Positions 53,051 to 61,593 of a DNA stretch of 64,000 nt are shown one piece after another. Source of the DNA: Gimesia sp. (GTDB lineage: Bacteria; Planctomycetota; Planctomycetia; Planctomycetales; Planctomycetaceae); NCBI GenBank assembly GCA_002706765.1, contig PAJV01000028.1, forward strand, positions 1 to 64,000, given 5' to 3'. The notes under the pieces are model-generated. The model worked only from the letters and a program-made list of their open reading frames with translations. It ran no database searches and was not told where the DNA came from. A program made the translations under genes and the position numbers. Each line of letters starts with the position of its first letter. Positions within the stretch are counted from its first letter, which is position 1.

Positions 53051-53851
53051 TTACCGTTTCAGAAAATTATAGGGACTGGAATTACTGCCCGGCTGGGGAT
53101 TGAAGGAAGACTGTGTGTCCCGGGATGACAGTTGCTGCTGGAGGTTCAGGCAATAATCACGGCGACTGTGGTCTTCCACTTTGGTAAAAATATGAATCAG
53201 TTTCTGTAGACAATTGGAACACTGGATCTGTTTGAGTTCGGTTCGGCTGATTTCGCTTACAGTTTTCCAGGCTTCTTCCATTTCCCCTGACTGGACCAGT
53301 ATGTTACTCAACGCGATTCGATAGTGGCGATTCTCCGGGTCAAGTGAGACGGCTTTGCGAAGCACGCCCGCAGTCTGCGGATACGGGTACTTGAGTTTCT
53401 CCATGAAGTATGCCATGCCCAACAGGGAATCTGCACATTCGGGATCCTGCTGGACTGCTTTGCGACAGGCGGATAATGCCAGATAGGTGAGATCGGGGTA
53501 TCGACCGAGATAAGCAGCGATGGCCGGCAGAAGTTGATCCGGGATATCATCGCGTTGCAGCAGAATCGAGAACACGGAACTTCCCAGAGACATTTTACCG
53601 GTTTCCAGATAATTTTTTGCCAGCACATATTGGCCGGAAGCAGACAGGGGAATCAGGGTGGTTGCCGTTTCCAGCGAGTGGATGGAAACATGCTGCCAGC
53701 TCAAAGAGTCTTCAATTAATCCTTTGAGTTCCCACGCTTTACCAGAGTCGGGCTGGGTCTGCAGGAGTCTGGCGAGCCATTCGAGTGCCTGGAATTGCAG
53801 TCCCTGTCGGAACAGGCCGATTGCTTTCTGCAGTATGTTTTGAGGTTCCAT
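53051..53851 (-). CDS. TPR-repeat protein, cytoplasmic
   Basis: 266 residues from ATG at 53851, after ggagag (6 bases); a longer frame up to 53902 is unlikely. Helical pairs such as AIGLFRQGLQFQALEWLARL, PDSGKAWELKGLIEDS, SASGQYVLAKNYLETGKMSL and LDPENRHYRIALSNILVQSG are TPR-like. CSNCLQKLIH near the end holds two Cys. No signal peptide is present. The gene follows a strong terminator (53885-53947), so it may have its own promoter and begin a TPR-Rrf2-PQQ subunit. Confidence 0.75.
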   Translation of the reverse strand: MEPQNILQKAIGLFRQGLQFQALEWLARLLQTQPDSGKAWELKGLIEDSLSWQHVSIHSLETATTLIPLSASGQYVLAKNYLETGKMSLGSSVFSILLQRDDIPDQLLPAIAAYLGRYPDLTYLALSACRKAVQQDPECADSLLGMAYFMEKLKYPYPQTAGVLRKAVSLDPENRHYRIALSNILVQSGEMEEAWKTVSEISRTELKQIQCSNCLQKLIHIFTKVEDHSRRDYCLNLQQQLSSRDTQSSFNPQPGSNSSPYNFLKR

Positions 53852-53884
53852 CTCGCACTCTCCGGACAGGAATCTGTTTGTATC

Positions 53885-53947
53885 AAAAAAGAGGAGAGAC
53901 AAGAGCTCCCGGAAATGGGGCGTATCCAGAGCAGAGCTCTTGTCTCT
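53885..53947 (-). terminator. Rho-independent terminator of the DUF4198-Kelch gene
   Basis: agagacaagagctc (53895-53908) and gagctcttgtctct (53934-53947) form a perfect 14-bp stem around a 25-base loop. On the minus strand this is followed by a few C/T bases and TTTTTT (53885-53890). It lies 19 bases after the stop at 53966. Confidence 0.88.
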
Positions 53948-53965
53948 TCATACGGAATGCGACGA

Positions 53966-55624
53966 CTAATTCAGTTTGACCTGCTCAATCGTTTTGAGGT
54001 GTCCTTTGCGGGAAGCACCGCCGATGGCAAGGAGACCACCGTTCCCATCAGGCAGGAGCCGATGGAAAAAGCGTGGTGTGGCCAAGGTACCTGCTTTTTT
54101 CCAGCTGTTATTCTTCTCGTCCAGCTGAAATACATCCCCGTCCATTCCACTCACATACAGGTTACCGTCAATGCTCCAGGCAGTGGTGCCGAATCCATTC
54201 ATGGTGCTTCCGGGAAGTTCGGGGCCTTTCGTCCATTTTCCGGTTTCAGGAACATAGACGTCGACTTGGTGGCTGATGTCACCATCAGCGTCGATGCCAC
54301 CCATAGCGTAGATTTTCCCCTGGTGTGCAGCGGCGGAGAGTGCTCTTCGCTGGAAGGGCTGCTTGATAGATTTCCACTCTGGTTTTTCCTGGGTCGCATC
54401 GAGGACCAGCATGTCATCCTGCCAGATCGATTCGTCTTCTTTTTGCATGGTCCAGCCACCGACAACGTATAAATGATCGCCGAGGAAAACCGCATCGTGA
54501 GAAGAGCGACCGGTGGGCATGGCTGTGACCGCTTCCCAGGCCTTCTTGTCAGGTGAAAAACGTTCCACAGTTGGCAGAGATTCCATCAGGGAATCTTCGT
54601 CTTTCTTGTTGTAAGCAGAGAGTCCGCCGACGCGGTAGACGCTTTCGCCGTGGGGAGCCATCGCTAAACCCTGCAGTGGGGTTTTGAGAGGCAGTGATTC
54701 CCATTTGGTCGGCTGTTTGAGATTCAGACGCTGGAAGTTCTGTGAGAGATTCTCTGCAGAGTGAGCGTGAGCACGACCGATGTGACCGCTGTAAACATAC
54801 AGATAATCTCCACTGACGGCGGCACCGAAGCTGGAAATTCCTTCGGGCAGTTGCGGGTATTTGCTGTCAGCTTCTGCTGCAGAAGCCTCTGCTGTTTTTT
54901 TGCTTTCCGTGACTGCGGCATAAGGCAGAGTCAATGTAGAGTAATGACGCACGCTGTCGTACTTATCGCCTTTGTGCTCGCCTGTTTTCTCTTCGACGAA
55001 TTTGGCCCGGATCGAGTAAACTCCTTCAGCCAGTTTGAGCTGGTGCTGGCCCTGGGCGTTGGTGGCTGCGGTCACTGTGGAATCACTGGTTTTGGGGCCG
55101 ATGATTTTGAGTTCGACGTCTGCCTGTGGTTTGCCCTGCCAGTTGACCTGCAGAGTGACTTCGTCCCCTTTGAGGGTGGGCACAATATCCAGGGGCAACT
55201 GCTCGGTGGTGGAGATTTTGCTCCAGACACGCTGACTTTTCCGGGGATAGGTTTTGGCATAGTACTGCAGCAGGAACTGGCTCTCTCCACGGGTAATGAC
55301 GCCATAAGTGTGGCTCAGGCCGTAGGCGGCACGCCCTGCTCCCTTTGGTTCCGGCGTTATAAACAGTGAGTCATCGCCGGCTGTGAGGGAGTAAGTTTCC
55401 AGCTTGCCTTTGGCGTTTTTCTCCCAGACTTTAATGCCCGAGAGGGGCTTGAGCAGATCCGGGTCATCGGGTTCGGCTGCCTCACCGAAATACAGTTGAA
55501 CTTTGGCGGCATTGTTTTTTCCATCCGCTTGAGGCAGGAGCCAGAGGAAATGGGCAAATGCCTGGTTAGTGATTGATGCAGCCAGCAGGCAGACGAGCGC
55601 TGCAGTCCATTGAAACGTTTTCAT
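53966..55624 (-). CDS. Exported DUF4198 domain fused to Kelch-repeat propeller
   Basis: 552 residues. Signal peptide 1-24 (LVCLLAASITNQAFA). Residues about 25-240 are DUF4198-like: AHFLWLLPQ, VQLYFGEAAEPDDP, then LPLDIVPTLKGDEVTLQVNW and a beta-sandwich. An Ala/Lys/Glu linker precedes the Kelch part (about 265-550), with repeated VYRVGGLSAYN, HLYVVGGWTM, KIYAMGGIDADG and LLAIGGASRKG. DUF4198 relatives include nickel/cobalt-uptake periplasmic components, so a metal-linked envelope role is conceivable. The fusion with Kelch is uncommon to my knowledge. It follows the DUF3386 gene by 37 bases. Confidence 0.85.
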   Translation of the reverse strand: MKTFQWTAALVCLLAASITNQAFAHFLWLLPQADGKNNAAKVQLYFGEAAEPDDPDLLKPLSGIKVWEKNAKGKLETYSLTAGDDSLFITPEPKGAGRAAYGLSHTYGVITRGESQFLLQYYAKTYPRKSQRVWSKISTTEQLPLDIVPTLKGDEVTLQVNWQGKPQADVELKIIGPKTSDSTVTAATNAQGQHQLKLAEGVYSIRAKFVEEKTGEHKGDKYDSVRHYSTLTLPYAAVTESKKTAEASAAEADSKYPQLPEGISSFGAAVSGDYLYVYSGHIGRAHAHSAENLSQNFQRLNLKQPTKWESLPLKTPLQGLAMAPHGESVYRVGGLSAYNKKDEDSLMESLPTVERFSPDKKAWEAVTAMPTGRSSHDAVFLGDHLYVVGGWTMQKEDESIWQDDMLVLDATQEKPEWKSIKQPFQRRALSAAAHQGKIYAMGGIDADGDISHQVDVYVPETGKWTKGPELPGSTMNGFGTTAWSIDGNLYVSGMDGDVFQLDEKNNSWKKAGTLATPRFFHRLLPDGNGGLLAIGGASRKGHLKTIEQVKLN

Positions 55625-55661
55625 ATTGATGCTCTTTTACGTTAGTAGGAAGAATCGAATG

Positions 55662-56444
55662 TTACCTGGAATCAGACTTTGAGAGTGATTCAGGAGTCGT
55701 TAAACGATGGTTTGTCAATTTGATTGAGCCGACATTTCGCTCAAAGTTTTCGCCGGTTTCCACGGTCAACATGCTGGAAGGCAGATCGAAGTTTCCGATG
55801 CGGGTGAATGCAAAGGTATTGCTGCGATTTCCTGTGATGGCCCCGGTTTTGGGATCGCGGTAAATCACGGACGTATCTCGGGGTAATACTTCATTTTCCT
55901 TCGTTCGCCAGACATCCAGTGTGGAAATTGTGAACCAGGATTTATCGGAACGACGATGGACTTCGGTCATCACGTCATCCTGCAGGCGAAACGAAACGTT
56001 CTTGCCATCAATGTTGACCAGTCGGCCCAGAGGGTGATTCACTTCATCGTCAGCAAACGTAGCGGGAATGGGTTCCTGCTTGCGAAATTTGCGATGACCG
56101 ATCACCGAATTCAGTTTAGGCAGACTCCATTCGGACAATGAATTATCTTCCAGGGTCAGATTGACTTTGAAGTCCTTATCAGCCGTGAGTTTGCCAGTCG
56201 TACTTTTACCATTGTACTGGACGACGACATCGGCTGTGAAGCCGGGGAATTCGCGCCAGGTGACCCGGGCTTCCCGGACTTTCTGGTACAGTTGGGTGGC
56301 CGCTTCCTTATTAGGGCTGGAAACCAGTTTGGGTTGATCCCGGGCAGGCGACCACTGAATGGTGGCAGAGAGCGTGAGCAGGACGATCAGGCCAGCCAGC
56401 CCCCAGCTTTTTAACTCTTTCTGAATTAGGTCATAGAACTTCAT
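55662..56444 (-). CDS. DUF3386 family exported or anchored protein
   Basis: 260 residues. A membrane segment at about 15-33 (WGLAGLIVLLTLSATIQW) acts as anchor or signal. The main part includes KVREARVTWREFPGFTADVV, YNGKSTTGKLT, VNIDGKNVSFRLQDDVMTEV, WFTISTLDVWRTKENEVLP and FDLPSSMLTVETG, which follow DUF3386 (a cyanobacterial/planctomycete family). The role is unknown. Lies between the lipoprotein gene (41 bases) and the Kelch gene (37 bases) in one minus-strand run. Confidence 0.78.
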   Translation of the reverse strand: MKFYDLIQKELKSWGLAGLIVLLTLSATIQWSPARDQPKLVSSPNKEAATQLYQKVREARVTWREFPGFTADVVVQYNGKSTTGKLTADKDFKVNLTLEDNSLSEWSLPKLNSVIGHRKFRKQEPIPATFADDEVNHPLGRLVNIDGKNVSFRLQDDVMTEVHRRSDKSWFTISTLDVWRTKENEVLPRDTSVIYRDPKTGAITGNRSNTFAFTRIGNFDLPSSMLTVETGENFERNVGSIKLTNHRLTTPESLSKSDSR

Positions 56445-56485
56445 GAATTTGCTCCGCAGTCGTTAAATGATATAGCGGCGGCTGT

Positions 56486-56944
56486 TTATTTTGATTCAAT
56501 TTTAAAATCAAAGGAGTTTTGTCCGTCTTTTGTGATCAACGCAGTCAGCTGACTCTTTTTGTTGTAAATATCAGGTATTTCGAGATCGAGTGGATTAGAA
56601 AGCATTTTGCCAGATTTGATTTCTGCCTTAATTTGGGTTATTTCTTCTAACTCTGGAGTTCTAGAGACAATTTCGACTCGCGCCTTTCCGACAGCGGGGC
56701 CCCCTGCTGCTGGGATCTGATAAATCCCCTGTCGCACGATGCCAGAAGATTTGATGGTTCCTTCCGGTGTTTCAGAGATAAACAGAATTTTGGCACTGGA
56801 GAGTGGATCTCCATTGTAGAGTACGGTTCCTGATACTTTGAGGCGTTCTACTGAAGAACTTGAACTATCACTGCAACTAAAGCTCATGCATACTAAAGGT
56901 GCCAATAATAAAACTGACTTTATTGATCTTTGATAATCAATCAT
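56486..56944 (-). CDS. Lipoprotein with carboxypeptidase-regulatory-like domain, AT-rich gene
   Basis: 152 residues from ATG at 56944 (a longer frame exists to 57010). A lipobox-like LVCMSFSC puts Cys at about 24. The body (LKVSGTVLYNGDPLSSAKIL, TIKSSGIVRQGIYQIPA, GKARVEIVSRTPE) is the small Ig-like/transthyretin-like fold seen in other planctomycete lipoproteins such as that at 41106. The gene is more AT-rich than most neighbours. It follows the DUF1559 gene by 107 bases. Confidence 0.75.
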   Translation of the reverse strand: MIDYQRSIKSVLLLAPLVCMSFSCSDSSSSSVERLKVSGTVLYNGDPLSSAKILFISETPEGTIKSSGIVRQGIYQIPAAGGPAVGKARVEIVSRTPELEEITQIKAEIKSGKMLSNPLDLEIPDIYNKKSQLTALITKDGQNSFDFKIESK

Positions 56945-57011
56945 AATTAGTATATCTCTGCTCGCTCTGAAAGAATCATCGTTTATGTACACACTGAAAA
57001 AGGCGGTCAAT

Positions 57012-57050
57012 CAGACCTCTTGTTTTAAATTAAAATCTGCGTCAGGTCTG
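57012..57050 (-). terminator. Possible weak terminator after DUF1559
   Basis: cagacct (57012-57018) and aggtctg (57044-57050) form a 7-bp stem with a long AT-rich loop, directly after the stop at 57052. The T run lies only about 14 bases further on, so read-through into the lipoprotein gene is likely. Confidence 0.3.
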
Positions 57051-57051
57051 T

Positions 57052-57948
57052 TTAGAAATCCCCAATGACTTCACCACCAGCACGAGTGGCTAAAGCGTCT
57101 AGTTTGCCTGCATCGATATTTTCGCTCACGAAATGTACGGAACCGTCTGCCAGGAGAAAATGGGCTCCCCCCACATGATCGCTGCGCCAGATTGAAATAT
57201 CAGCTCCGGTTTTGGCATTAAACTGACCACCAGTATTGCCCAGAGATGCGCCGGGATAGGATGATCCCCAGCGTGAATATCCCCAGCGGACTGTTCCAAC
57301 TACACTTGAATCGGAGGAACAGGTTGTAGGTCCCCATGTATAATCTTTGAGGTTGTAATTGAATTCACCTCCCATGATCGTATTTGAAAGTCCGTCCGTA
57401 ACATCTCGGAACCGGTAGACTCTAGTTATATAGGGAGGAGAATAGTATGTTCCCATTCCGCCTCGACCTTCAAAAAGACCATCATCCCCTTCTTCATCCG
57501 TTCCTGTAGAGAGACCATAGCTGGTGGGAGCCCCTTCTTCATCGTCACAAGTTGGATATGGGACAGGCCGACGTAAAACCATGGAAGGGCACAAGTATAC
57601 GGGGAGTTTCTTATTGATAGCAGCAATATTGGACGGATCAGCGTAGCTCAGACTGAAATCATAAAGATTTTGAGCATTAGCCTGATCCAGGTAAGGAAGG
57701 ATTGCGACAAGCGGCCCCATAAGCTTTGGGAACTGAACTCCTAAGGGCAATGCAATGTGCACATCGTGATAATTATGAATCGCCAAGCCGATTTGTTTCA
57801 TATTGTTTTTACATTGGCTACGGCGGGCGGCTTCGCGGGCCTGCTGGACGGCGGGGAGGAGCAAGGCAATCAGAATGGCGATGATTGCAATGACAACGAG
57901 AAGTTCAATCAGTGTGAAGGCGCGTCTCTTGCGATAGCGGGATAGCAT
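57052..57948 (-). CDS. DUF1559 domain protein with prepilin-type N-terminus
   Basis: 298 residues from ATG at 57948; aggaga stands 5 bases upstream, so the earlier ATG at 57963 is not preferred. [19 protein letters not shown] and [20 protein letters not shown] form the prepilin-like start, and [20 protein letters not shown] is the H-x9-DG signature. It begins the minus-strand cluster that runs to 51217 and has two palindromic sites upstream (57990-58013, 58082-58100). Confidence 0.95.
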   Translation of the reverse strand: MLSRYRKRRAFTLIELLVVIAIIAILIALLLPAVQQAREAARRSQCKNNMKQIGLAIHNYHDVHIALPLGVQFPKLMGPLVAILPYLDQANAQNLYDFSLSYADPSNIAAINKKLPVYLCPSMVLRRPVPYPTCDDEEGAPTSYGLSTGTDEEGDDGLFEGRGGMGTYYSPPYITRVYRFRDVTDGLSNTIMGGEFNYNLKDYTWGPTTCSSDSSVVGTVRWGYSRWGSSYPGASLGNTGGQFNAKTGADISIWRSDHVGGAHFLLADGSVHFVSENIDAGKLDALATRAGGEVIGDF

Positions 57949-57989
57949 GGTTTCTCCTGACATGTGTAGTCTTTACCAGTGTGATGAAT

Positions 57990-58013
57990 TTGAAAGATCA
58001 CCTGATCTTTCAA
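57990..58013. promoter_or_regulatory. Perfect 11-bp inverted repeat 42 bases before the DUF1559 start
   Basis: ttgaaagatca-cc-tgatctttcaa, perfect over both arms with a 2-base centre. Its size and centre suit a homodimeric winged-helix regulator. The cluster itself encodes an Rrf2 protein, so autoregulation is possible; this is inference. Confidence 0.65.
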
Positions 58014-58081
58014 TGCCCGTTTGGTTCTGGCTGGCTGGCTACTGATGGAGAAAAACCATATTTGCTGGCTGGCTGATTGAA

Positions 58082-58100
58082 ATTGAAACTCAGTCTCAAT
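58082..58100. promoter_or_regulatory. Fur-box-like 9-1-9 inverted repeat
   Basis: attgaaact-c-agtctcaat has nine-base arms with one mismatch around a single central base. This resembles the 7-1-7 type Fur/iron boxes of many bacteria, including the TTGAGACT-type variants. It is 134 bases before the DUF1559 start codon. Confidence 0.5.
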
Positions 58101-58304
58101 AAATCAGATCCTATAATGCGGTCCCCTGTCCTGCAAGTTTTCCATATCGATTTTGTGGAAAAATTCTAAAAAGGAATCGGCTCAGGGGGAATTGGGAAAG
58201 GAAAATCCAGGCTACGCTCACACCCAAGAAGGATCAATCCTGTTAAGGAGCCAACTACCAAGGGGTGGAAGAGACTTTCTCATAAAGATAACGAGAGAAA
58301 GGAC

Positions 58305-60140
58305 TTATTGAGGATGTGTTTCCGGCTGCGAAGCAATACAGTCGAGAAACTGCTGCCCGAAGTCGTCACATTTTTTTTGTCCGACGCCCCAGATTTCGAG
58401 GAATTGAGGCAGGCTTTGCGGCTTATGTCGTGCCAGTTCCCGAAGCGTTGCATCTCCGAAGACCATATACGGCTGAATCCCCTTCTCTCCGGCGATCTGC
58501 TTTCGCAGTAAGCGCAGGCTTTCGAAGAGGTCCTGGTCGACACCTTTCCAGTTCAGATTTGATAAATCGTTCTTTGCAGGACGATTCGTGTCGGATTTGC
58601 CGGTCTCTGTCATTCGCATCAACTGGGGAGTGACTTCGCCTTTGAGGAGTTGTCTGCCGGACGCAGTGATACGCAACTGCTGATACTCGGCTGTCTTCGT
58701 CAGATATCCCTGGGAAACCAGTTGGTTGATCCAGTGCCTGATTGTTGCCAGGCTTTCTGTTTTCAGCAGGCCGTAAGTACTCAACCTGTCATGCCCGTTC
58801 GCCAGGACTTTTTTGTCTTTGGAACCTTTCAAAACCGCAGCCGTATAGGAAGCGCCAAAATTCTGATCCTGTCTGAAAATGGAGGACAGAATTTTCTGCC
58901 CGATGACCTGGGCGTCTTCGACTTTTTGAAAATCACCACGGCAGAGATCGCAGCCGGTTTCGCAGTCCTGCTCCAGGTCCTGTCCGAAATGCTGCATCAG
59001 ATAACGATGTCGACAGTCAAAGGCATGGCAGTAGTTCTGCATGGCCTGCAGCGACTGGAGTGCGCTCGCTTTCGATTCATCGGGCTGGTCTTCCAGAATC
59101 CGCTTCCAGATCATCGCATCCTGTTCCGAGTAGAGCAGCACACATTCCGCTTCGAGCCCATCCCGGCCTGCCCGGCCGCTTTCCTGCTGATAGTTTTCCA
59201 GCGACTTGGGTAACCCGGCGTGAATCACATAGCGGACGTTCGGTTTATCGATTCCCATGCCGAATGCGATTGTGGCGACGATGACATCCACCCGGTCCTG
59301 GATAAAGGCTTCCTGATTGGCTGCCCGTTCTCTATCCTCTAATCCCGCATGATAGGGGCGCGTTTCATAACCGGCGTCATTGAGCGATTCGCTTAGAGAT
59401 TCGACATCGGCGCGGGAAATACAGTAGATCACGCCCGGTTCTCCAGGATGCCGATCCAATACCGTACACACCTGGTTAAACCGGTCTGCCCGTCGCGCAA
59501 CGGAGTAAGTCAGGTTGGGCCGATCGAACGAACCGATGAGGATCTCGGGGGTTTTTAATCCGAGTTGTACGGCGATATCGGAGCGGACGTCTTCCGTAGC
59601 GGTTGCGGTGTAGGCATGAATGCCGCACTGGGGAAAGATGTTTTTCAGCTCTGAGAGTACACGATAATGGGGGCGGAAATCATGTCCCCACATACTGACA
59701 CAGTGTGCTTCGTCGATGACAATATAAGACAGGTTAATTTCCGCCAGCAGGCAGAGCATGTTTTCGAGCATCAGCCGTTCGGGGGCGACATACAGGAGTT
59801 TGATCTTGCCGGCCCGGACATCGCGCAGGACCTGGCGAGATTCTTCCTGGTCCAGGGAACTGTTGAGACAGGCCGCGGAGATCCCACAAACGCGGAGTGC
59901 ATCGACCTGGTCCTTCATCAGCGAGATCAAGGGGCTGACCACGACGGCGGTCCCTTCTCTGCAGAGTGCAGGCGCCTGGTAACAGAGCGATTTGCCTCCG
60001 CCTGTCGGCAGGACGACCAGCGAATCCCGGTCATCCAGGACAGCGGTCATCGCTACCTGCTGCAGCGGACGGAACTCCGCATAGCCCCAGTATTCGTGCA
60101 GTACATCCAGTAAAGCGTCATCCATTCCAGCGCGGGTCAT
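58305..60140 (-). CDS. recQ: ATP-dependent DNA helicase RecQ
   Basis: 611 residues from ATG at 60140; a TTG two codons upstream is less likely. SF2 helicase motifs are all present: FRPLQQVAMTAVL (motif 0), VVLPTGGGKSLCYQAPAL (Walker A), VISPLISLMKDQ-like VVVSPLISLMKDQV, VIDEAHCVSMWGHDFRPHY, AYTATAT, IGSFDRPNLTYSV and QQESGRAGRDGLEAEC. The RecQ-C zinc site follows (CHAFDCRHRYLMQHFGQ then CETGCDLC). A winged-helix RQC part and a C-terminal HRDC domain (about 530-605) complete the standard RecQ plan. It unwinds DNA in recombination and repair. Its gene stands alone. Confidence 0.96.
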   Translation of the reverse strand: MTRAGMDDALLDVLHEYWGYAEFRPLQQVAMTAVLDDRDSLVVLPTGGGKSLCYQAPALCREGTAVVVSPLISLMKDQVDALRVCGISAACLNSSLDQEESRQVLRDVRAGKIKLLYVAPERLMLENMLCLLAEINLSYIVIDEAHCVSMWGHDFRPHYRVLSELKNIFPQCGIHAYTATATEDVRSDIAVQLGLKTPEILIGSFDRPNLTYSVARRADRFNQVCTVLDRHPGEPGVIYCISRADVESLSESLNDAGYETRPYHAGLEDRERAANQEAFIQDRVDVIVATIAFGMGIDKPNVRYVIHAGLPKSLENYQQESGRAGRDGLEAECVLLYSEQDAMIWKRILEDQPDESKASALQSLQAMQNYCHAFDCRHRYLMQHFGQDLEQDCETGCDLCRGDFQKVEDAQVIGQKILSSIFRQDQNFGASYTAAVLKGSKDKKVLANGHDRLSTYGLLKTESLATIRHWINQLVSQGYLTKTAEYQQLRITASGRQLLKGEVTPQLMRMTETGKSDTNRPAKNDLSNLNWKGVDQDLFESLRLLRKQIAGEKGIQPYMVFGDATLRELARHKPQSLPQFLEIWGVGQKKCDDFGQQFLDCIASQPETHPQ

Positions 60141-60730
60141 TTTCAATTCCGTATTCTCTGTATCGTCTGAATCATGCAGTCAGCGTGTCGATACATATCG
60201 TAACGGGTTGCGCAGAAAAGCTAAAGGAAAGAGTTGATGATGTTGGTATTTATCTGGCTCTCAATGGTAGCAACATCGACTTTTAAAAAAACACAATATG
60301 AAAATTAAGTTATCTCGCAATTTGTGATTGACAACTGAATATTGCCAGAGTACCGTGCTTGAGTCATTTTCAGGAAGAGACCGTGATTTCTCTTTTCCCA
60401 GCCAGCTCTTCGCCAGCCATCTTTTGACACAAAGATTCGGTTTCCAGGCATCGCTCTTCGCCAGCCTTTGAATCATCTTCAGGCACTTGCGTCAGTTTAC
60501 CAGGTATCACGTTTCCTCTCTTTTTGATCTCTGATCGTAAGACTCATTTTCTAAAAAAACTCTTTACCCGACTTTGATATTTAAGAGGTAAGGTTTGTTT
60601 AAACAAAATCGAATTGCGCGCAGAGGATGACAGCCCTGTCCTGCGATCTAAAGAGAATCCCGTCGACTCTCGCTGGTCTGATGCACCAGAAATCGCAAGC
60701 TTTAAAACGTGTTTTTACGGAGAGATGAAG
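60141..60730. other. Divergent intergenic region with a 14-bp direct repeat, 590 bases
   Basis: Between recQ (minus) and an AT-rich secreted-protein gene (plus). The direct repeat gctcttcgccagcc occurs at 60405-60418 and 60453-60466. An AT-rich region at about 60545-60605 may hold the plus-strand promoter. A plus-strand frame that begins at 60614 is the upstream extension of the next gene and lacks a ribosome site. Confidence 0.5.
60405..60466 (+). repeat. Direct repeat of gctcttcgccagcc, 48 bp apart
   Basis: Two identical 14-base copies at 60405-60418 and 60453-60466 in the intergenic region upstream of the secreted-protein gene. Chance is possible but the length makes it unusual; could be a tandem protein-binding site. 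Confidence 0.5.
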
Positions 60731-61507
60731 ATGAAACGAAGGCAACTATTTTGTGTCGCGTTGTTAATTATTATGGGGAATGCAGTCTGCACTTCAAAGG
60801 CACGAGCGCAATACTATTTTGAAAGGGATCCTGCGAGTTATGTGAAAGTGCGTGATGACTTCTTTATAGCGGCGATAGGGTTTATCGATAGTGTAGTGGA
60901 TGATACTGATATTAGTGTTTCGGATACAGGTAATCAAGCGGTGATTGCGAGTTCGACGACAAGTGCCAGTGCTGTCTCTGAAGTTTCGTCTGTTACTGCT
61001 GCTTCAAATACGCAAATAACATTTAACTCTGATTTAGTTGCCAATGGGCAAGTTTCCGCACTCGCAATGAATACCTCGATTGCATCTGTAGGTACTTTAG
61101 ATTTTGCAGAGTATGCAGGTGTGAGATTTTATGAAGCATATTCAAAAGCAACTTGTGATGCAAAATTCACACTTAGAAACAGTCAGATGGATCCGCCGTC
61201 GACACAAATCAAATTAAAAATCAAGCAAAGTTCTTCTTATGCTGCCGATCCGGCATTTTACTGGATGCCAGAACATTCATTTTCGATTTATAAAAATGGT
61301 AATCCTTCACCGATGCTGACATCATCGGCATCAGGTGAAGTGACGTTTATTGATCCAGCGGCTAATCCCGGTGATTTTTATGTGATTAAAGGGATTGTAA
61401 ATGCGGAAGGAGGGGCATCCTACGGATTATATTTTCCAACTGGTATTATAAATTTACTTGGCAGCCTGGAAGTGACTGGTGAAGCAGAGGTCTCTGTCGT
61501 GCCGTAG
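60731..61507 (+). CDS. Exported hypothetical protein, AT-rich gene, 258 residues
   Basis: ATG at 60731, with ggagag about 8 bases upstream; the ATG at 60725 is too near to that site. The signal peptide (MKRRQLFCVALLIIMGNAVC, ending SKARA-Q) is clear. The body is Ser/Thr/Ala-rich with alternating strands (IASSTTSASAVSEVSSVTAA) and includes YLW-free segments such as KLKIKQSSSYAAD and GSLEVTGEAEVSVVP at the end. This resembles the secreted domain of PEP-CTERM-type proteins but has no anchor. Third-position A/T is higher than in surrounding genes. A good terminator follows. Confidence 0.68.
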   Translation: MKRRQLFCVALLIIMGNAVCTSKARAQYYFERDPASYVKVRDDFFIAAIGFIDSVVDDTDISVSDTGNQAVIASSTTSASAVSEVSSVTAASNTQITFNSDLVANGQVSALAMNTSIASVGTLDFAEYAGVRFYEAYSKATCDAKFTLRNSQMDPPSTQIKLKIKQSSSYAADPAFYWMPEHSFSIYKNGNPSPMLTSSASGEVTFIDPAANPGDFYVIKGIVNAEGGASYGLYFPTGIINLLGSLEVTGEAEVSVVP

Positions 61508-61530
61508 TGGATTTATGGAATCGTTTAATT

Positions 61531-61579
61531 AAAAAAAGGGAGTCATTCAACTGATCTGAATGGCTCCCTTTCGTTTTGA
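61531..61579 (+). terminator. Rho-independent terminator of the secreted-protein gene
   Basis: aagggagtcattca and tgaatggctccctt form a stem of 14 bp with one G:U pair and a short loop (actgatc-type), then tcgttttg. It lies about 25 bases after the stop, and the A run before the stem allows some use from the other strand. Confidence 0.85.
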
Positions 61580-61593
61580 ATCAGCACTAGCAG

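Larger units (their letters stand above)
57949..58304. other. Intergenic region with two palindromic operator candidates, 356 bases
   Basis: The control region for the minus-strand cluster starting at 57948. It contains the inverted repeats at 57990-58013 and 58082-58100 and a ctggctggct tandem motif at about 58030 and 58061. The RecQ gene (minus) ends at 58305, so it could read into this region. Confidence 0.55.

Noticed and set aside
60261..60476. Minus-strand 71-codon frame with repeated RLAKS/RWLAKS segments
   Set aside because: The repetition comes from the DNA direct repeat; no start signal and no family resemblance.
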